Positions 16,701 to 25,719 of a stretch of 64,000 nucleotides of DNA are shown one piece after another. The stretch is taken from positions 62,001-126,000 of the forward strand of contig NZ_SMCQ01000004.1 of assembly GCF_004343035.1 (NCBI RefSeq), read 5' to 3'. The notes under the pieces were generated by a model. The model was not told the DNA's origin, did not search any database, and saw only the letters and a list, made by a program, of their open reading frames with translations. Origin of the DNA: Longibaculum muris (GTDB taxonomy: Bacteria; Bacillota_I; Bacilli_A; Erysipelotrichales; Coprobacillaceae). A program made the translations under genes and the position numbers. Positions within the stretch are counted from its first letter, which is position 1. Each line of letters starts with the position of its first letter.

Positions 16701-18956
16701 TTACTCTTCTTCCATAAAGTCCGTCTTGAGTCTTAAGCCTTTAATGTATCTGCCCTTACGGTCACGGTATCTTTCAAATCCGACTGTTTCCAAGGCTGTG
16801 TAGAAATCTGTTGTACTTCTTGTAAACTCACCCACCTGGGTACAGAAGATTCGATACTCGTTATATACCTCGCTCGACTTTGCCACATAGGCAGGGTCAA
16901 GTTCGCAGCGTTCACTTAAGAAGTAGGAAAGCCAATCATTACTTTCCTTATAATGCTCAATGGCATCACGCACCTTCTGTGGCGGGTCAATCTTGTAGTT
17001 GTCTGCGATTACCTTTCTTGCACCTTCGATTACCCATGTAAGGATTGCTCCACCTGCCTTTTCAAACAGATAGTCCGCATAGTTCTTGATATCAGCACTT
17101 CCTTCAATCTTGGCATCAAACGGAATAACGATAAGTCTTCTCCATGTACCCTTATCAATCGCACCGACCTTTGGCAGATGGTTGGTATAAAGTACAAGTG
17201 TATGTGTCGGAGTATATGAGAACGGATCTTTATACTTCTTTTCAGCATAGATTTCATCGGTAGAGCAAAGCTGTTTAACATTGGCAGTATTCAGTCTCAT
17301 GCCTTCTTCCAGCTCTGCTGCAATGAGCATTCTCTTACCCTTTGCCTCGGCAAGTTCCGGCTTGACATTTCTTCTGCATCCAACGGTAAGCATATCTGCA
17401 GAGATGTTTCCTGAGTATGTACCAAGAACTCTTGCGATAACATTCCAGAAGGTTGACTTACCATTGCGGCCTTCTCCATATGCGATAATGAGTGCCTCAA
17501 CATACACCTTGCCGATTGCTGAAAGACCAACCATTCTCTGAACATAATCGATAAGGTCGGTATCCTTTAAAAAGAAGGTATCAAGTGCGGCTGCCCAGAT
17601 ATCTGCTCCATCACTTGATGGGTCAACGGTTGTCTGCTTTGTGATGAAATGCTCTGGTCTGTGTTCCATCGGAAACTTGGTGCCCTGTCTTAAATCATAG
17701 GTAAGAGTCGGTGTGTTCAGCATGAACTCATCAGCATCAAGGTTTCTCTGTTCTACTTCAAGCATCGGACGAGCCTCTTTTAATGTGGCAGCAATATTCT
17801 TTGTATCTCTTCGCTTAATGGCATATTTCTTATATGCCACAGCATCTTCATACATCTCGTAGGCATGAGCCTGCTGTTTATTGAACATCTGCACTGCCTT
17901 CTTCGGACCCACGGATACAAGAATCTCCATACCGCCATTCTTTACAAGTTCATCCATAGCTTTCTTCATTTCGGTTTCAGCCTCTGCAAGCTGTCTTTCT
18001 GTCAAATCCTGGGAAACCCCCTGGGACTTTGGTTTTGACTCTTCCCAGAAACTGCCGTTGTAAACCATGTAATCAGTCGATGGGGAATAGCGAAGGATGT
18101 CCTTATACTCGGTTGCAAGAACCGTAGCTTGCCCCACATCGGAGAAGTCTTCCGGCTTTAATCTGCAGTCAGAGTTGTACTGTTCAGGTGGAATGTATCC
18201 TTCCTGGTTCGACACCTTGTTACCGAACTTTGATGCACTTCTCCATATCACCTTGAGTTCACTTTCAGGAAGTGGTGGATTACAGAGTTCTGCCTTCTTA
18301 AGGAAGATCTGATAAGCCTCTTCTGTATTTCCGTATCTCTTGATAATCTTCCCGGCAATGTGGCTCATGGTACTGTTACGCTGACCTTCCGGCACCTGCT
18401 CAAGGCTTGCATCGAAATCTGAAAAATCATCCTCTTCCAGATAATCAAGAATGGTCTTGTCACCTTCATAGAACTCCACTTCATCAGAGTCATTGCCATA
18501 AAGGAATCTTGCAGAGTCTAATGCGTTGGTATCGTAATAAGGGAAAGCATCAGCTATCTTGCGTTTCATGGCTGCATACTCTTCTCCGTCCGTTACCTTT
18601 GGTATAGGGAAGAATACATGAAATCTTGGTCTTGCCGATTTATCACCCTTTGGAAGGTTGTGGTGTCTGCTGTAAGATGCAGCGAAAACAACTCCCGGAA
18701 TTGATAATGCGATATCAAAAGGAGCAAGCCAGTCATCCGGGTTCTCTGAATGGTCATTGTCACAGTCAAGAGGAATACAGTCGGAGGATTCAAAGTTATC
18801 CTTACTGCGATAGTTTCCTTTATACTTTGCAGTGACATGATCCATCTTGGTTGCTGCGATAAAGGACTCTTTATCCGTTACAACATTCTTATTGGGATAC
18901 AGACAGTTACCGCTGTTGCCGACACAGTCTGCTGAATAAACAGTAAAATTAATCAT
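16701..18956 (-). CDS. Phage primase-helicase (AEP primase, PriCT, SF3 helicase)
   Basis: A 751-residue replication protein. The N-terminal AEP-type primase shows IPLDCDND (about 63-70) and RPRFHVFFP. A PriCT-like region follows (GQRNSTMSHIAGKIIKRYGN). The D5-like/SF3 helicase has Walker A AYGEGRNGKST (about 495-505), a Walker B-like MLIAAELEEG and an arginine motif in GTWRRLIVIPFD. It would prime and unwind DNA at the phage origin. The start has GGAGG and overlaps the DUF4406 stop. The end is marked by palindromic element copy 2. Confidence 0.93.
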   Translation of the reverse strand: MINFTVYSADCVGNSGNCLYPNKNVVTDKESFIAATKMDHVTAKYKGNYRSKDNFESSDCIPLDCDNDHSENPDDWLAPFDIALSIPGVVFAASYSRHHNLPKGDKSARPRFHVFFPIPKVTDGEEYAAMKRKIADAFPYYDTNALDSARFLYGNDSDEVEFYEGDKTILDYLEEDDFSDFDASLEQVPEGQRNSTMSHIAGKIIKRYGNTEEAYQIFLKKAELCNPPLPESELKVIWRSASKFGNKVSNQEGYIPPEQYNSDCRLKPEDFSDVGQATVLATEYKDILRYSPSTDYMVYNGSFWEESKPKSQGVSQDLTERQLAEAETEMKKAMDELVKNGGMEILVSVGPKKAVQMFNKQQAHAYEMYEDAVAYKKYAIKRRDTKNIAATLKEARPMLEVEQRNLDADEFMLNTPTLTYDLRQGTKFPMEHRPEHFITKQTTVDPSSDGADIWAAALDTFFLKDTDLIDYVQRMVGLSAIGKVYVEALIIAYGEGRNGKSTFWNVIARVLGTYSGNISADMLTVGCRRNVKPELAEAKGKRMLIAAELEEGMRLNTANVKQLCSTDEIYAEKKYKDPFSYTPTHTLVLYTNHLPKVGAIDKGTWRRLIVIPFDAKIEGSADIKNYADYLFEKAGGAILTWVIEGARKVIADNYKIDPPQKVRDAIEHYKESNDWLSYFLSERCELDPAYVAKSSEVYNEYRIFCTQVGEFTRSTTDFYTALETVGFERYRDRKGRYIKGLRLKTDFMEEE

Positions 18957-19389
18957 ATTCTCCGACCTCCTTCAAATCCTGGGTAAACCATCTGATCTTC
19001 ATTCTTCTTTTCTTGGCAACACCAATCTCACGAGCCATGCCACGGCTTATCACACCACCGAAGACCCAGACCTCTGTGCATTTGCCAAGAAGTACATAAT
19101 TGAAATGCATAGCCATCTCTCTTTCAGCCTCATTACCGTCATCCATGAACTGCGGATATAAAAGATGAGGTGTTACCGGGATAGCATTTTCATCAACAGC
19201 GAATCTGCTGTATCGTTTTGCATTCTTTACATTGGTTTCAACATCACCTGCATATGGACTGCACACATACACCAAAGGAAGATAGGCAGCCTTTTTATCA
19301 GCTGCCATTTCCTCACGGTGGATGTTGGTAAGAGCCTCATATGTGGTCGGGTCAAAGTACCCTTCGTGATTAAACTTATCAACACCCAT
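18949..19389 (-). CDS. DUF4406 (nucleoside deoxyribosyltransferase-like) protein
   Basis: A 146-residue protein with VYVCSPYAGDVETNVKNAKRY, then PVTPHLLYPQFMDDGNEAER and EVWVFGGVISRGMAREIGVA. This is the Rossmann-like fold of DUF4406, related to nucleoside 2-deoxyribosyltransferases. Phage members may act on nucleotides, but no reaction is established. It sits between the antirepressor and primase genes and overlaps the primase start by eight bases. GGAGG precedes the ATG. Confidence 0.82.
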   Translation of the reverse strand: MGVDKFNHEGYFDPTTYEALTNIHREEMAADKKAAYLPLVYVCSPYAGDVETNVKNAKRYSRFAVDENAIPVTPHLLYPQFMDDGNEAEREMAMHFNYVLLGKCTEVWVFGGVISRGMAREIGVAKKRRMKIRWFTQDLKEVGEYD

Positions 19390-19394
19390 ATCTC

Positions 19395-20162
19395 TTAATC
19401 CTCCTGTTCGATAACTGGTAAGATGCCTTCACTCTTCAAAAGGTCATAAAGGAAAAGTCTGCCCTTCTGAGTCCAGTAGGTATGCATCACACTTCTGCTC
19501 TCATCGATTGCATAGGTACGGGACTGTGTGTATCCACACTCTGCATAGTGCTGATATAAAAGCCAGGTCTTTCTGAACTTGTACTGAACCCCAAGTTCGT
19601 GAAGAAGTTCATTGAACTTGCGACCGCTCATACCGTAATCCTTTGCAATCTGTGTAATAGGTACTGTGTTCTTGTTCTGTAAAATAAGGTCATAGTAGCT
19701 TGCCTTAGGCTGAAGTTCTGCAATCTGCTGACGCTGAACAAGTGCCAGACATTCAAGCTGCTTTCTTCTCTCACGCTCTTCCTTAAGCTGTGTGAGTGCT
19801 GCAATCGCAAGATCAGGATTTTCCAAGATCTCATCGATGGCATACATTCCATGCTTACGGATAGCCGGAAGAACTTCTGATGTAACCCAGTGCTTGAACT
19901 TCTTCGCATTCGGCATCTTGCTTGAAAGGATAAGACTGTAAAGTCCAGACTCATTGATGATGATGGTTTCCTTATCCTGGTTTCCATCAAAAATCATGAC
20001 CTTGTGTCTGTCCTCTTCCTCTACATGGCGGTTGATATCTCGACTACCGTTCTGGTACCCGAGAATGTCTGCTACATCCTTGCCGACAAACATAACCTCA
20101 CCGTTTACAGTTGCTGTTCTTACAGAGCCAAACTCTGTGCTGTTAAATACTTGTAATTCCAT
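19395..20162 (-). CDS. Phage antirepressor (BRO-N and KilAC domains)
   Basis: A 255-residue DNA-binding protein. The BRO-N domain covers about 1-110 (VFVGKDVADILGY-like segment, then SGLYSLILSSKMPNAKKFKHW). A linker helix (LKEERERRKQLECLA) leads to a KilAC domain with ITQIAKDYGMSGRKFNELLHELG. Such proteins relieve repression during the lytic switch or after damage. GGAGG precedes the start, and a GC-rich hairpin lies in the leader. Confidence 0.93.
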   Translation of the reverse strand: MELQVFNSTEFGSVRTATVNGEVMFVGKDVADILGYQNGSRDINRHVEEEDRHKVMIFDGNQDKETIIINESGLYSLILSSKMPNAKKFKHWVTSEVLPAIRKHGMYAIDEILENPDLAIAALTQLKEERERRKQLECLALVQRQQIAELQPKASYYDLILQNKNTVPITQIAKDYGMSGRKFNELLHELGVQYKFRKTWLLYQHYAECGYTQSRTYAIDESRSVMHTYWTQKGRLFLYDLLKSEGILPVIEQED

Positions 20163-20190
20163 ACGAATTACCTCCTTAAATTAATTTCTC

Positions 20191-20206
20191 GGAGGTGTCA
20201 CCCTCC
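20191..20206 (-). promoter_or_regulatory. Hairpin in antirepressor leader
   Basis: GGAGG and CCTCC (20191-20195 with 20202-20206) pair around a TGTCAC loop, just upstream of the antirepressor ribosome site. On the minus strand it is preceded by CTACCAGGTAG. It may tune translation; nothing proves this. Confidence 0.4.
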
Positions 20207-20230
20207 TACCTGGTAGCCTTGGGAGAAGGG

Positions 20231-20746
20231 TTAAAAGGACGTTTTTGAAAAAACTTTTTTTAATTTGTTGATAGCACGTCTGTAACGATGGCTGACAGTG
20301 TTGGCATCCTCACCGATTTCTGCTGCGTACTCACCAACGGTGTAACCATCAAGTGCAATTGCAATGACCATATCTGCCACTGCAGGCTTAAGAAGACTTC
20401 TCAAAGTTTCACAGCAATCTTCGTATTCAAGCTGGTTATGTACTCCATCAATTGAACTGTTAAAGGCTGACTTATCAGCTGCTCTGTACATGATTGCTTC
20501 TTCGGTGTTGACCTCAACTGTTCCGTCCTTGCTCTTCATATAAGCATTGCCAGTATGACGGTCATGCTTGTGCCAGCTGTTGTAATCGGGTCTGTTGAAT
20601 CTCTCTTCGATTACATCCTGGATTCTCTGTTCGTAGTCTTCCTGGCTTTCATTTTCTGAAATGGAGATATTAAGCCATCTCTCCAATTCCACGTTTTCGA
20701 CCTCAAGGGTCTGGTACTCGTTCTCGTAACGAATCTTGATTTTCAT
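20231..20746 (-). CDS. Sigma-70 region-4-like phage regulator
   Basis: A 171-residue protein. The N-terminal half is acidic and not recognised. The C-terminal 55 residues resemble sigma region 4: LKPAVADMVIAIALDGYTV, EYAAEIGEDANTVSHRYRRA, INKLKKVF. It is the first gene of the minus-strand early operon, behind a long structured leader. It may regulate early genes, including its own promoter with GGTAG iterons. A weak AGGA precedes the ATG. Confidence 0.72.
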   Translation of the reverse strand: MKIKIRYENEYQTLEVENVELERWLNISISENESQEDYEQRIQDVIEERFNRPDYNSWHKHDRHTGNAYMKSKDGTVEVNTEEAIMYRAADKSAFNSSIDGVHNQLEYEDCCETLRSLLKPAVADMVIAIALDGYTVGEYAAEIGEDANTVSHRYRRAINKLKKVFSKTSF

Positions 20747-20754
20747 AAAGTTCC

Positions 20755-21007
20755 TGCCTTTCTGCCTGGTTCTTGCAGAAGGGCAATGGGAACAAATAAA
20801 GGCCGGTGCCTATAGAAGTACCGACCCATAAAGCCTGAAAAAGGGCATAAGGAAATAAGGGTACCTCTATCACACCTTCCACAGGTTGTCCTGTGGTTGA
20901 TGTCGATATCTGTATCCCAATGCCCTTATAGCTAATCAGGCCTTGTGATATTTATTTTTTAAGTGCCTCTGGCACTTAGTTGAATCCACCTAATGAACTC
21001 AACTAAA
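20755..21007 (-). ncRNA. Candidate structured leader RNA of phage early operon
   Basis: A non-coding stretch with many stems: CCACAGG/CCTGTGG at 20879-20896 around four bases, AAGTGCC/GGCACTT at 20961-20977, TTAGTTGA (20976-20983) with TCAACTAA (20999-21006), and a GGTCGG-type stem at 20801-20826. CCCAATGCCCTT near 20916 can pair, with one mismatch, with the GGGCAATGGG segment at 20781, which would close a multi-branched domain. The minus strand is favoured because it leads into the gene at 20746. It matches no family I can name. Confidence 0.5.
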
Positions 21008-21049
21008 GGTCAGAGAGGTAAAATAACTGCATTTGTAAATTTTCTCTGC

Positions 21050-21092
21050 GAACGCATATTAACAAACTGTGAAAGTGTAGATTTTTGCGTTC
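21050..21092. promoter_or_regulatory. Inverted repeat in the divergent intergenic region
   Basis: GAACGCA at 21050-21056 and its exact complement TGCGTTC at 21086-21092 flank 29 bases. The right half-site touches a plus-strand extended -10 (TGATATACT, 21097-21105). This is a plausible operator between the phage early operon and the plus-strand accessory operon. Confidence 0.45.
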
Positions 21093-21096
21093 TTTT

Positions 21097-21105
21097 CTGA
21101 TATAC
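21097..21105 (+). promoter_or_regulatory. Possible plus-strand promoter of accessory block
   Basis: TGATATACT is an extended -10; a weak -35-like TAGATT lies 17 bases upstream of TATACT. It would give a leader of about 150 bases before the gene at 21261. Confidence 0.4.
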
Positions 21106-21177
21106 TATTGGGTAGAACAATTTCCCAATACAGCCTTACAAGTAGCAAGCACTCGCTGTTTGCTTTTTACACTTCTC

Positions 21178-21236
21178 ATTATAGATAACTGGCTCGGTAG
21201 AACTTGGTAGTGGCTGGTAGGCTTCGGTAGTCTTGG
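21178..21236 (-). promoter_or_regulatory. Promoter with 10-bp GGTAG iterons
   Basis: GGTAG recurs at exactly 10-base steps (21196, 21206, 21216, 21226), followed by a degenerate GGGTG. Next to it, reading leftwards on the minus strand, ATCTATAAT gives a -10 TATAAT at 21183-21178. The layout and the flanking TATAGAT match the late promoter region at 14499-14542. It would drive the leader RNA and the 20746 operon. Confidence 0.55.
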
Positions 21237-21260
21237 GTGTAATGAAGAAAGAGGTGGATT

Positions 21261-22208
21261 ATGGAATTCACAGAATTTGCACAAAAAATAAAACCCATCA
21301 TCGGTGGTTCATACAGCACTCATGTCTTTACCAGAACACTGTTTGAATCAATCATCACCGAAGAAGGGTTATTACAAATTGAAGATATAAGTGAAAACAC
21401 TTTTAAGGCCTATTACAACGGTCAAACCAAAATAACGAAAATTTCTCAACGTATTTTGCCTCACATAGATCCAGAACAATTTATCGCATATTTGGATGGT
21501 TTCCCAGAAGCTACAACGCAAAGACTGTGCGACACATTTGAGTCTGATATCGAGGGGATTGACCTATATAATGCAGCTGAGAAAATTGCATATTATTTTG
21601 AAAAAATTCTTACAACAGCTGCCACACAAAAAAGAAAAAGCACTCCTAAGAGTGCTGATAAAACCCCACATGATATTCTTGAAGAAAAGATACTGGCATC
21701 TGGACAGGCAGTAGCCGATGCGTGGGGTAACGCAGTAAGCAACCTGGTAAATGGATTAGATGGAAACGATAATGCCGGAATAACAAGTGTTCAGCTTCCA
21801 GAAGAACAGCCAAATGAATCCCTCTATTCTTCTGAAGACAATTTACTGCTTGAAGAATTCACAGCAGATTATGACGAAATCATGGTTATTCTCATTGGAG
21901 AAAACTATGCTGCGTCATTAATCGACATGACTCTGCCATGTAAAATAAAAGACTTGTATGAAACCAAATGGATGTCAAAAGCAGATACATTTGCTGATCC
22001 ATCTTTAAAATCATATGTTTTTGGTTTGCTTGGCGAATTAAACAATATAAGTAGCAGCTTTTTAGTCAGTGGCTCTGCAACTCCTTTTTTAGGAAGTTCC
22101 AGAACCAAAATACGCAATTTGTATGTAAAGCTTCATCCCGACCAGTTTGCTGGGACATTTCCGTATGATGCATTTATCGATGATTGGGATGATGGAGAAT
22201 ATTATTAA
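21261..22208 (+). CDS. Unrecognised accessory protein paired with SF1 helicase
   Basis: A 315-residue protein I cannot assign. The N-terminal 125 residues (MEFTEFAQKIKPIIGG, then IEDISENTFKAYYNGQTKI) look like a compact helical domain; I believe similar N termini occur in clostridial mobile elements. A lysine-rich linker (KRKSTPKSADK) and an acidic middle follow. The C-terminal 110 residues, from LLLEEFTADYDEIMVILIG, form a second domain. There is no transmembrane segment or nuclease motif. GAGGTGG precedes the ATG. The helicase gene starts 18 bases later, so the two probably work together. Confidence 0.7.
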   Translation: MEFTEFAQKIKPIIGGSYSTHVFTRTLFESIITEEGLLQIEDISENTFKAYYNGQTKITKISQRILPHIDPEQFIAYLDGFPEATTQRLCDTFESDIEGIDLYNAAEKIAYYFEKILTTAATQKRKSTPKSADKTPHDILEEKILASGQAVADAWGNAVSNLVNGLDGNDNAGITSVQLPEEQPNESLYSSEDNLLLEEFTADYDEIMVILIGENYAASLIDMTLPCKIKDLYETKWMSKADTFADPSLKSYVFGLLGELNNISSSFLVSGSATPFLGSSRTKIRNLYVKLHPDQFAGTFPYDAFIDDWDDGEYY

Positions 22209-22226
22209 TCGGAAAGGAGGATGTTG

Positions 22227-25025
22227 ATGCCATCGATTGATGAATCCATCCGTAAAATAGACAACGTCATATGTAGGCATTTAGATGAAATAGAAAACAA
22301 TTCTCGTGGTGCTATTTCTCAAGACATTTTAGAGCAGCTGACAAAGTTCGTAAATCATGTCATGCTCAAGTTTTATGCCAACGGGAGAGAAATACCTATC
22401 ACTGCCGAAAACATAGCAAAGGCCACAGAGTTTGCACAGATAAGCAGTGAACTGTACACTTTATATAAATTCCATAATTACCTGGAAGTAGTCACCACAC
22501 AATATACATTGGATGAAGACGGCTCCGAACGACTAATGCTTAAGTATTACCAGTACCTGTTAGAAGCGAAGAATCTTATCTGGCACTACTTTGGTATTGA
22601 GGTACTACATAATTTAGATAAGTTCCCTCTTCATCTAGATGATACCTTACAGGAATACTATAAAAAGATTTCTGAAAAAATAGAACGATATCCAGTGGAA
22701 TTCCATACCGACAGCAAAGACAAATACTATATTCAGAAAATCAAACCGCTGTTTGTAAACAGAAGAATATATTATGAAATCACATTTACACCTGTAGATG
22801 ATAGAAAAAACAAATCCAAGTCTAACAGAGTAATTGCTTTTACTAAACTTCCAATTAAAAGCAATTACGCATCAAAGTTTCATCTCGTACATGAAACTAT
22901 CGAGATATTAGGAAAAACAATGCCTATCATCATTATTGACGGCTGGGAGGTATCCATTCGTGACTGTGAATTTCAAAATTTTATTAAACTGATAAAAGGA
23001 GAGAAAAAAAGAGTACCATATCCAGAGCAACGCTTAATCTGTGAGTTCCTTACTAGAACAAAGTACACTTTGACTGCCATAATGGACTTCCCGGATAAAG
23101 CATATGATAGGCTTACTCTTGAATGGAAAAACAACCTTAAATCTACGGTGTTTATTCCTATTTTAGATTACTGCAGAGAACTTATTCGAAATGGTCGTAA
23201 TGGAAAGAATGTGCTGCGATACCTTCTCTATAACATGAACAATGTTATTATTAAAGGTCAATATTCAGACGGATACTATAGCAAATACTATGAAGAATGG
23301 ATACACGCCGGAAACAGTTATCTTTCTAATTTGTACTTATCAAACGGTTGCAGGCAGTTTGATTCTTTACCATTTAACAGATCTCCTGTTGGTCACAATC
23401 CAAAATTAGGTGCTGTTTTTGATTGTATTCCGTGTAAAGACAAACGCCCGGAATTGTTCGCAAGGTTTATAAGGAATAACACTGAAGGCAGAGGACAACT
23501 CTTTACTGATGTTGATGAACTAGGTAATTTTCCTGATTACCCAAGACTCATCGAACAGTATAACGACAGTCTTTATTCAGGGCACAGACCTGAAAGTGAT
23601 TTAATGCTTGAACATAATCAAGTATTTATAAACGATTACAAACTCGATACTTGCACTGTAATTGAAAAATTACAAGAGTTGTCAGAATCCGGTATCGAAA
23701 ATTACAGTGACGATGTTGAATTTTGGCTACTATTCGGCGATTACGAAATTGACTGCGATGAAAAGAAAGACATCATCACCCGTATATTTTCGGAATCAAA
23801 GGTTGGTGTGATATACGGTTCAGCAGGTGTAGGAAAATCTACGCTAATAAACCATGTTTCTCACTACTTAAATGATGATTCCAAACTATACCTTACACAA
23901 ACGAATCCTGCCAAAGAGAACTTGATGCGAAAGATCGATGCTGAAAATACTACTTTTTCAACAATTGAAAGTTTCAAACATCAAGGCTCTGCTTTTATGA
24001 AATATAAATTATTGGTTATCGATGAGTGTAGTACCGTAAGCAATAAAGATATGGTTGAGGTTCTTCAAAAGGCAAATTTTGAAATGCTTTTATTGGTTGG
24101 AGATACTTATCAGATTGACGCCATTCAATTTGGAAATTGGTTCTCGGTATTAAAAGCATTTTTACCAGAAAGTGCTGTATTTGAACTCACCCAGCCCCAT
24201 CGAACCAAGGATGAACGATTACTTGAACTGTGGGATAAGGTCAGACAGATGGATGATACTGCAAAAGAAGTCATCGAAAGAGAAAGCTACTCCTTAAAAG
24301 TAGATGAATCCCTTCTCTCTTCTCTTGAACCTGGAGAGGCTATCCTCTGCCTAAACTACGATGGTTTATATGGAATAAACAACATCAATAGATTCCTACA
24401 GGAAAGCAATCCTAATCCTGCTGTTCAATGGGACATTCAACAGTATAAAGTTGGAGACCCGATTCTCTTCCTTGATTCAGATAGGTTCTTCCCTGTCATA
24501 CACAATAATATGAAGGGAATAATCAAGGGAATAGAAATCTTAGACCCCGGCACTCATGAAGAACGCATTCAGTTTGATGTTGAGATACCTAAAGCAGTAG
24601 ATGAAAGTGATCTCAGGCGTATTAATCTCGAACTACTTGAATGTTGGGAAAGCGAAGGAAAATCGTTAGTTAGATTTTGTGTACACAAATTAAAGAGTGC
24701 TGACGAAGATGGAGATGAAAGTACCTCATTCACTGTTGTTCCATTCCAAATTGCTTATGCTGTATCAATACACAAAGCACAAGGTCTGGAATATGACTCT
24801 GTAAAAATAGTTATTACCGATGAGGTGGAAGAATTAGTAACTCACAATATCTTCTACACTGCTATCACAAGAGCCAGAGAAAAATTAAAAATCTACTGGA
24901 CTCCTGAAGTCGAGGAAAAGGTTATTAACCGAATCAGACCACGAGATATCAGTAAAGATGTCGAACTCTTGAAAAACTATCTCACAGAAAAACAGCAAGA
25001 AGAATCATTCGATTTTTGGTTGTAA
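22227..25025 (+). CDS. SF1 (RecD/UvrD-like) helicase with large novel N-terminal region
   Basis: A 932-residue protein (start ATG at 22227, six bases after AGGAGG). The C-terminal half is an SF1B-type helicase: Walker A YGSAGVGKSTL at about 530-540, Walker B LLVIDECSTVS, the motif III region LLLVGDTYQIDAIQ, motif VI-like IHKAQGLEYDSVKI and FYTAITRAREKLKI. The N-terminal 500 residues carry no motif I recognise, but include cysteine-containing DCIPCKDKRPELF and NGCRQFDSLPFNRSPVG segments. It lies in an operon with the 315-residue protein and the repair/restriction genes. A defence role is inference. Confidence 0.85.
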   Translation: MPSIDESIRKIDNVICRHLDEIENNSRGAISQDILEQLTKFVNHVMLKFYANGREIPITAENIAKATEFAQISSELYTLYKFHNYLEVVTTQYTLDEDGSERLMLKYYQYLLEAKNLIWHYFGIEVLHNLDKFPLHLDDTLQEYYKKISEKIERYPVEFHTDSKDKYYIQKIKPLFVNRRIYYEITFTPVDDRKNKSKSNRVIAFTKLPIKSNYASKFHLVHETIEILGKTMPIIIIDGWEVSIRDCEFQNFIKLIKGEKKRVPYPEQRLICEFLTRTKYTLTAIMDFPDKAYDRLTLEWKNNLKSTVFIPILDYCRELIRNGRNGKNVLRYLLYNMNNVIIKGQYSDGYYSKYYEEWIHAGNSYLSNLYLSNGCRQFDSLPFNRSPVGHNPKLGAVFDCIPCKDKRPELFARFIRNNTEGRGQLFTDVDELGNFPDYPRLIEQYNDSLYSGHRPESDLMLEHNQVFINDYKLDTCTVIEKLQELSESGIENYSDDVEFWLLFGDYEIDCDEKKDIITRIFSESKVGVIYGSAGVGKSTLINHVSHYLNDDSKLYLTQTNPAKENLMRKIDAENTTFSTIESFKHQGSAFMKYKLLVIDECSTVSNKDMVEVLQKANFEMLLLVGDTYQIDAIQFGNWFSVLKAFLPESAVFELTQPHRTKDERLLELWDKVRQMDDTAKEVIERESYSLKVDESLLSSLEPGEAILCLNYDGLYGINNINRFLQESNPNPAVQWDIQQYKVGDPILFLDSDRFFPVIHNNMKGIIKGIEILDPGTHEERIQFDVEIPKAVDESDLRRINLELLECWESEGKSLVRFCVHKLKSADEDGDESTSFTVVPFQIAYAVSIHKAQGLEYDSVKIVITDEVEELVTHNIFYTAITRAREKLKIYWTPEVEEKVINRIRPRDISKDVELLKNYLTEKQQEESFDFWL

Positions 25026-25041
25026 AACAAGGAGGTTGATT

Positions 25042-25245
25042 ATGCGAATCAGTTACAACAAATTATGGAAGATGTTGATTGACAAAGAAATGAACAGAAA
25101 TGACCTTAAGGAGGCTGCCGGAATCAGTGCAGCTTCCATTGCCAAACTTGGCAAGGGTGCAAACATCACAACTGATGTTCTTCTCAAAATCTGTGAGGCT
25201 ATGGATTGTAAGTTGGAAGACATCATGGAAACAATAAAGGATTGA
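25042..25245 (+). CDS. Small XRE-family HTH regulator
   Basis: A 67-residue protein that is almost entirely one Cro/C1-type helix-turn-helix: NDLKEAAGISAASIAKLGKG, then TTDVLLKICEAMDCKLEDIM. Small proteins of this type in restriction-modification loci often act as controller proteins that delay endonuclease expression. The ATG at 25042 follows GGAGG at six bases, which I prefer to the TTG at 25036. It lies in the accessory operon, between helicase and Nudix genes. Confidence 0.85.
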   Translation: MRISYNKLWKMLIDKEMNRNDLKEAAGISAASIAKLGKGANITTDVLLKICEAMDCKLEDIMETIKD

Positions 25246-25255
25246 GGTGGAACGG

Positions 25256-25711
25256 ATGAATCGTAAAACCCCGGTCGAACTCACGAATATGTGTATGATT
25301 TATGATGACCAAGGAAATGTACTTGTCGAAGAAAAGCTTGTACATAACTCCAAAGGATTAATTTTCCCAGGCGGTCACGTAGAAAGCAACGAATCGGTAG
25401 CTGAGTCTATGATTCGAGAGATCAAAGAGGAAACAGGACTCACGATTAGTAATCTTCAGTTCTGTGGCATCAAAGATTGGATTGAATTAGATGGTTCTCG
25501 TTACATGGTTTTCCTTTATAAAACCAGCACATATTCTGGCAGCATTCAATCCTCATCAGAGGGAGAAATATTCTGGATGCCACTTAAAGAATTAAAAGCA
25601 AAGGAAACCCTATGGCATTTAGATATGATGCTAGAGATTTTTGAAGGCAATGGAGTAACAGAATTATATTTCAATCGAAATCTCAATACTCCTAACCCAG
25701 AACTAAAATAG
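25256..25711 (+). CDS. Nudix hydrolase (MutT-like)
   Basis: A 151-residue Nudix protein. The Nudix box is GGHVESNESVAESMIREIKE followed by ETGL (about residues 38-60), with all the metal-binding glutamates present. Proteins of this size are often 8-oxo-dGTP diphosphatases, but specificity cannot be read from the sequence. The ATG at 25256 sits after GAGGTG. The next gene is a DNA glycosylase nine bases downstream, so a nucleotide-sanitation plus base-excision pair is plausible. Confidence 0.88.
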   Translation: MNRKTPVELTNMCMIYDDQGNVLVEEKLVHNSKGLIFPGGHVESNESVAESMIREIKEETGLTISNLQFCGIKDWIELDGSRYMVFLYKTSTYSGSIQSSSEGEIFWMPLKELKAKETLWHLDMMLEIFEGNGVTELYFNRNLNTPNPELK

Positions 25712-25719
25712 GAGGTTCT

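Noticed and set aside
20961-20977. AAGTGCC/GGCACTT hairpin as a terminator
   Set aside because: The T-run lies before the stem on the plus strand and becomes an A-run after it on the minus strand, so it terminates neither way.
21261-25025. Assignment of the helicase pair to DISARM, Hachiman or Zorya
   Set aside because: The gene sizes, helicase class (SF1 rather than SF2) and partners do not match those systems.
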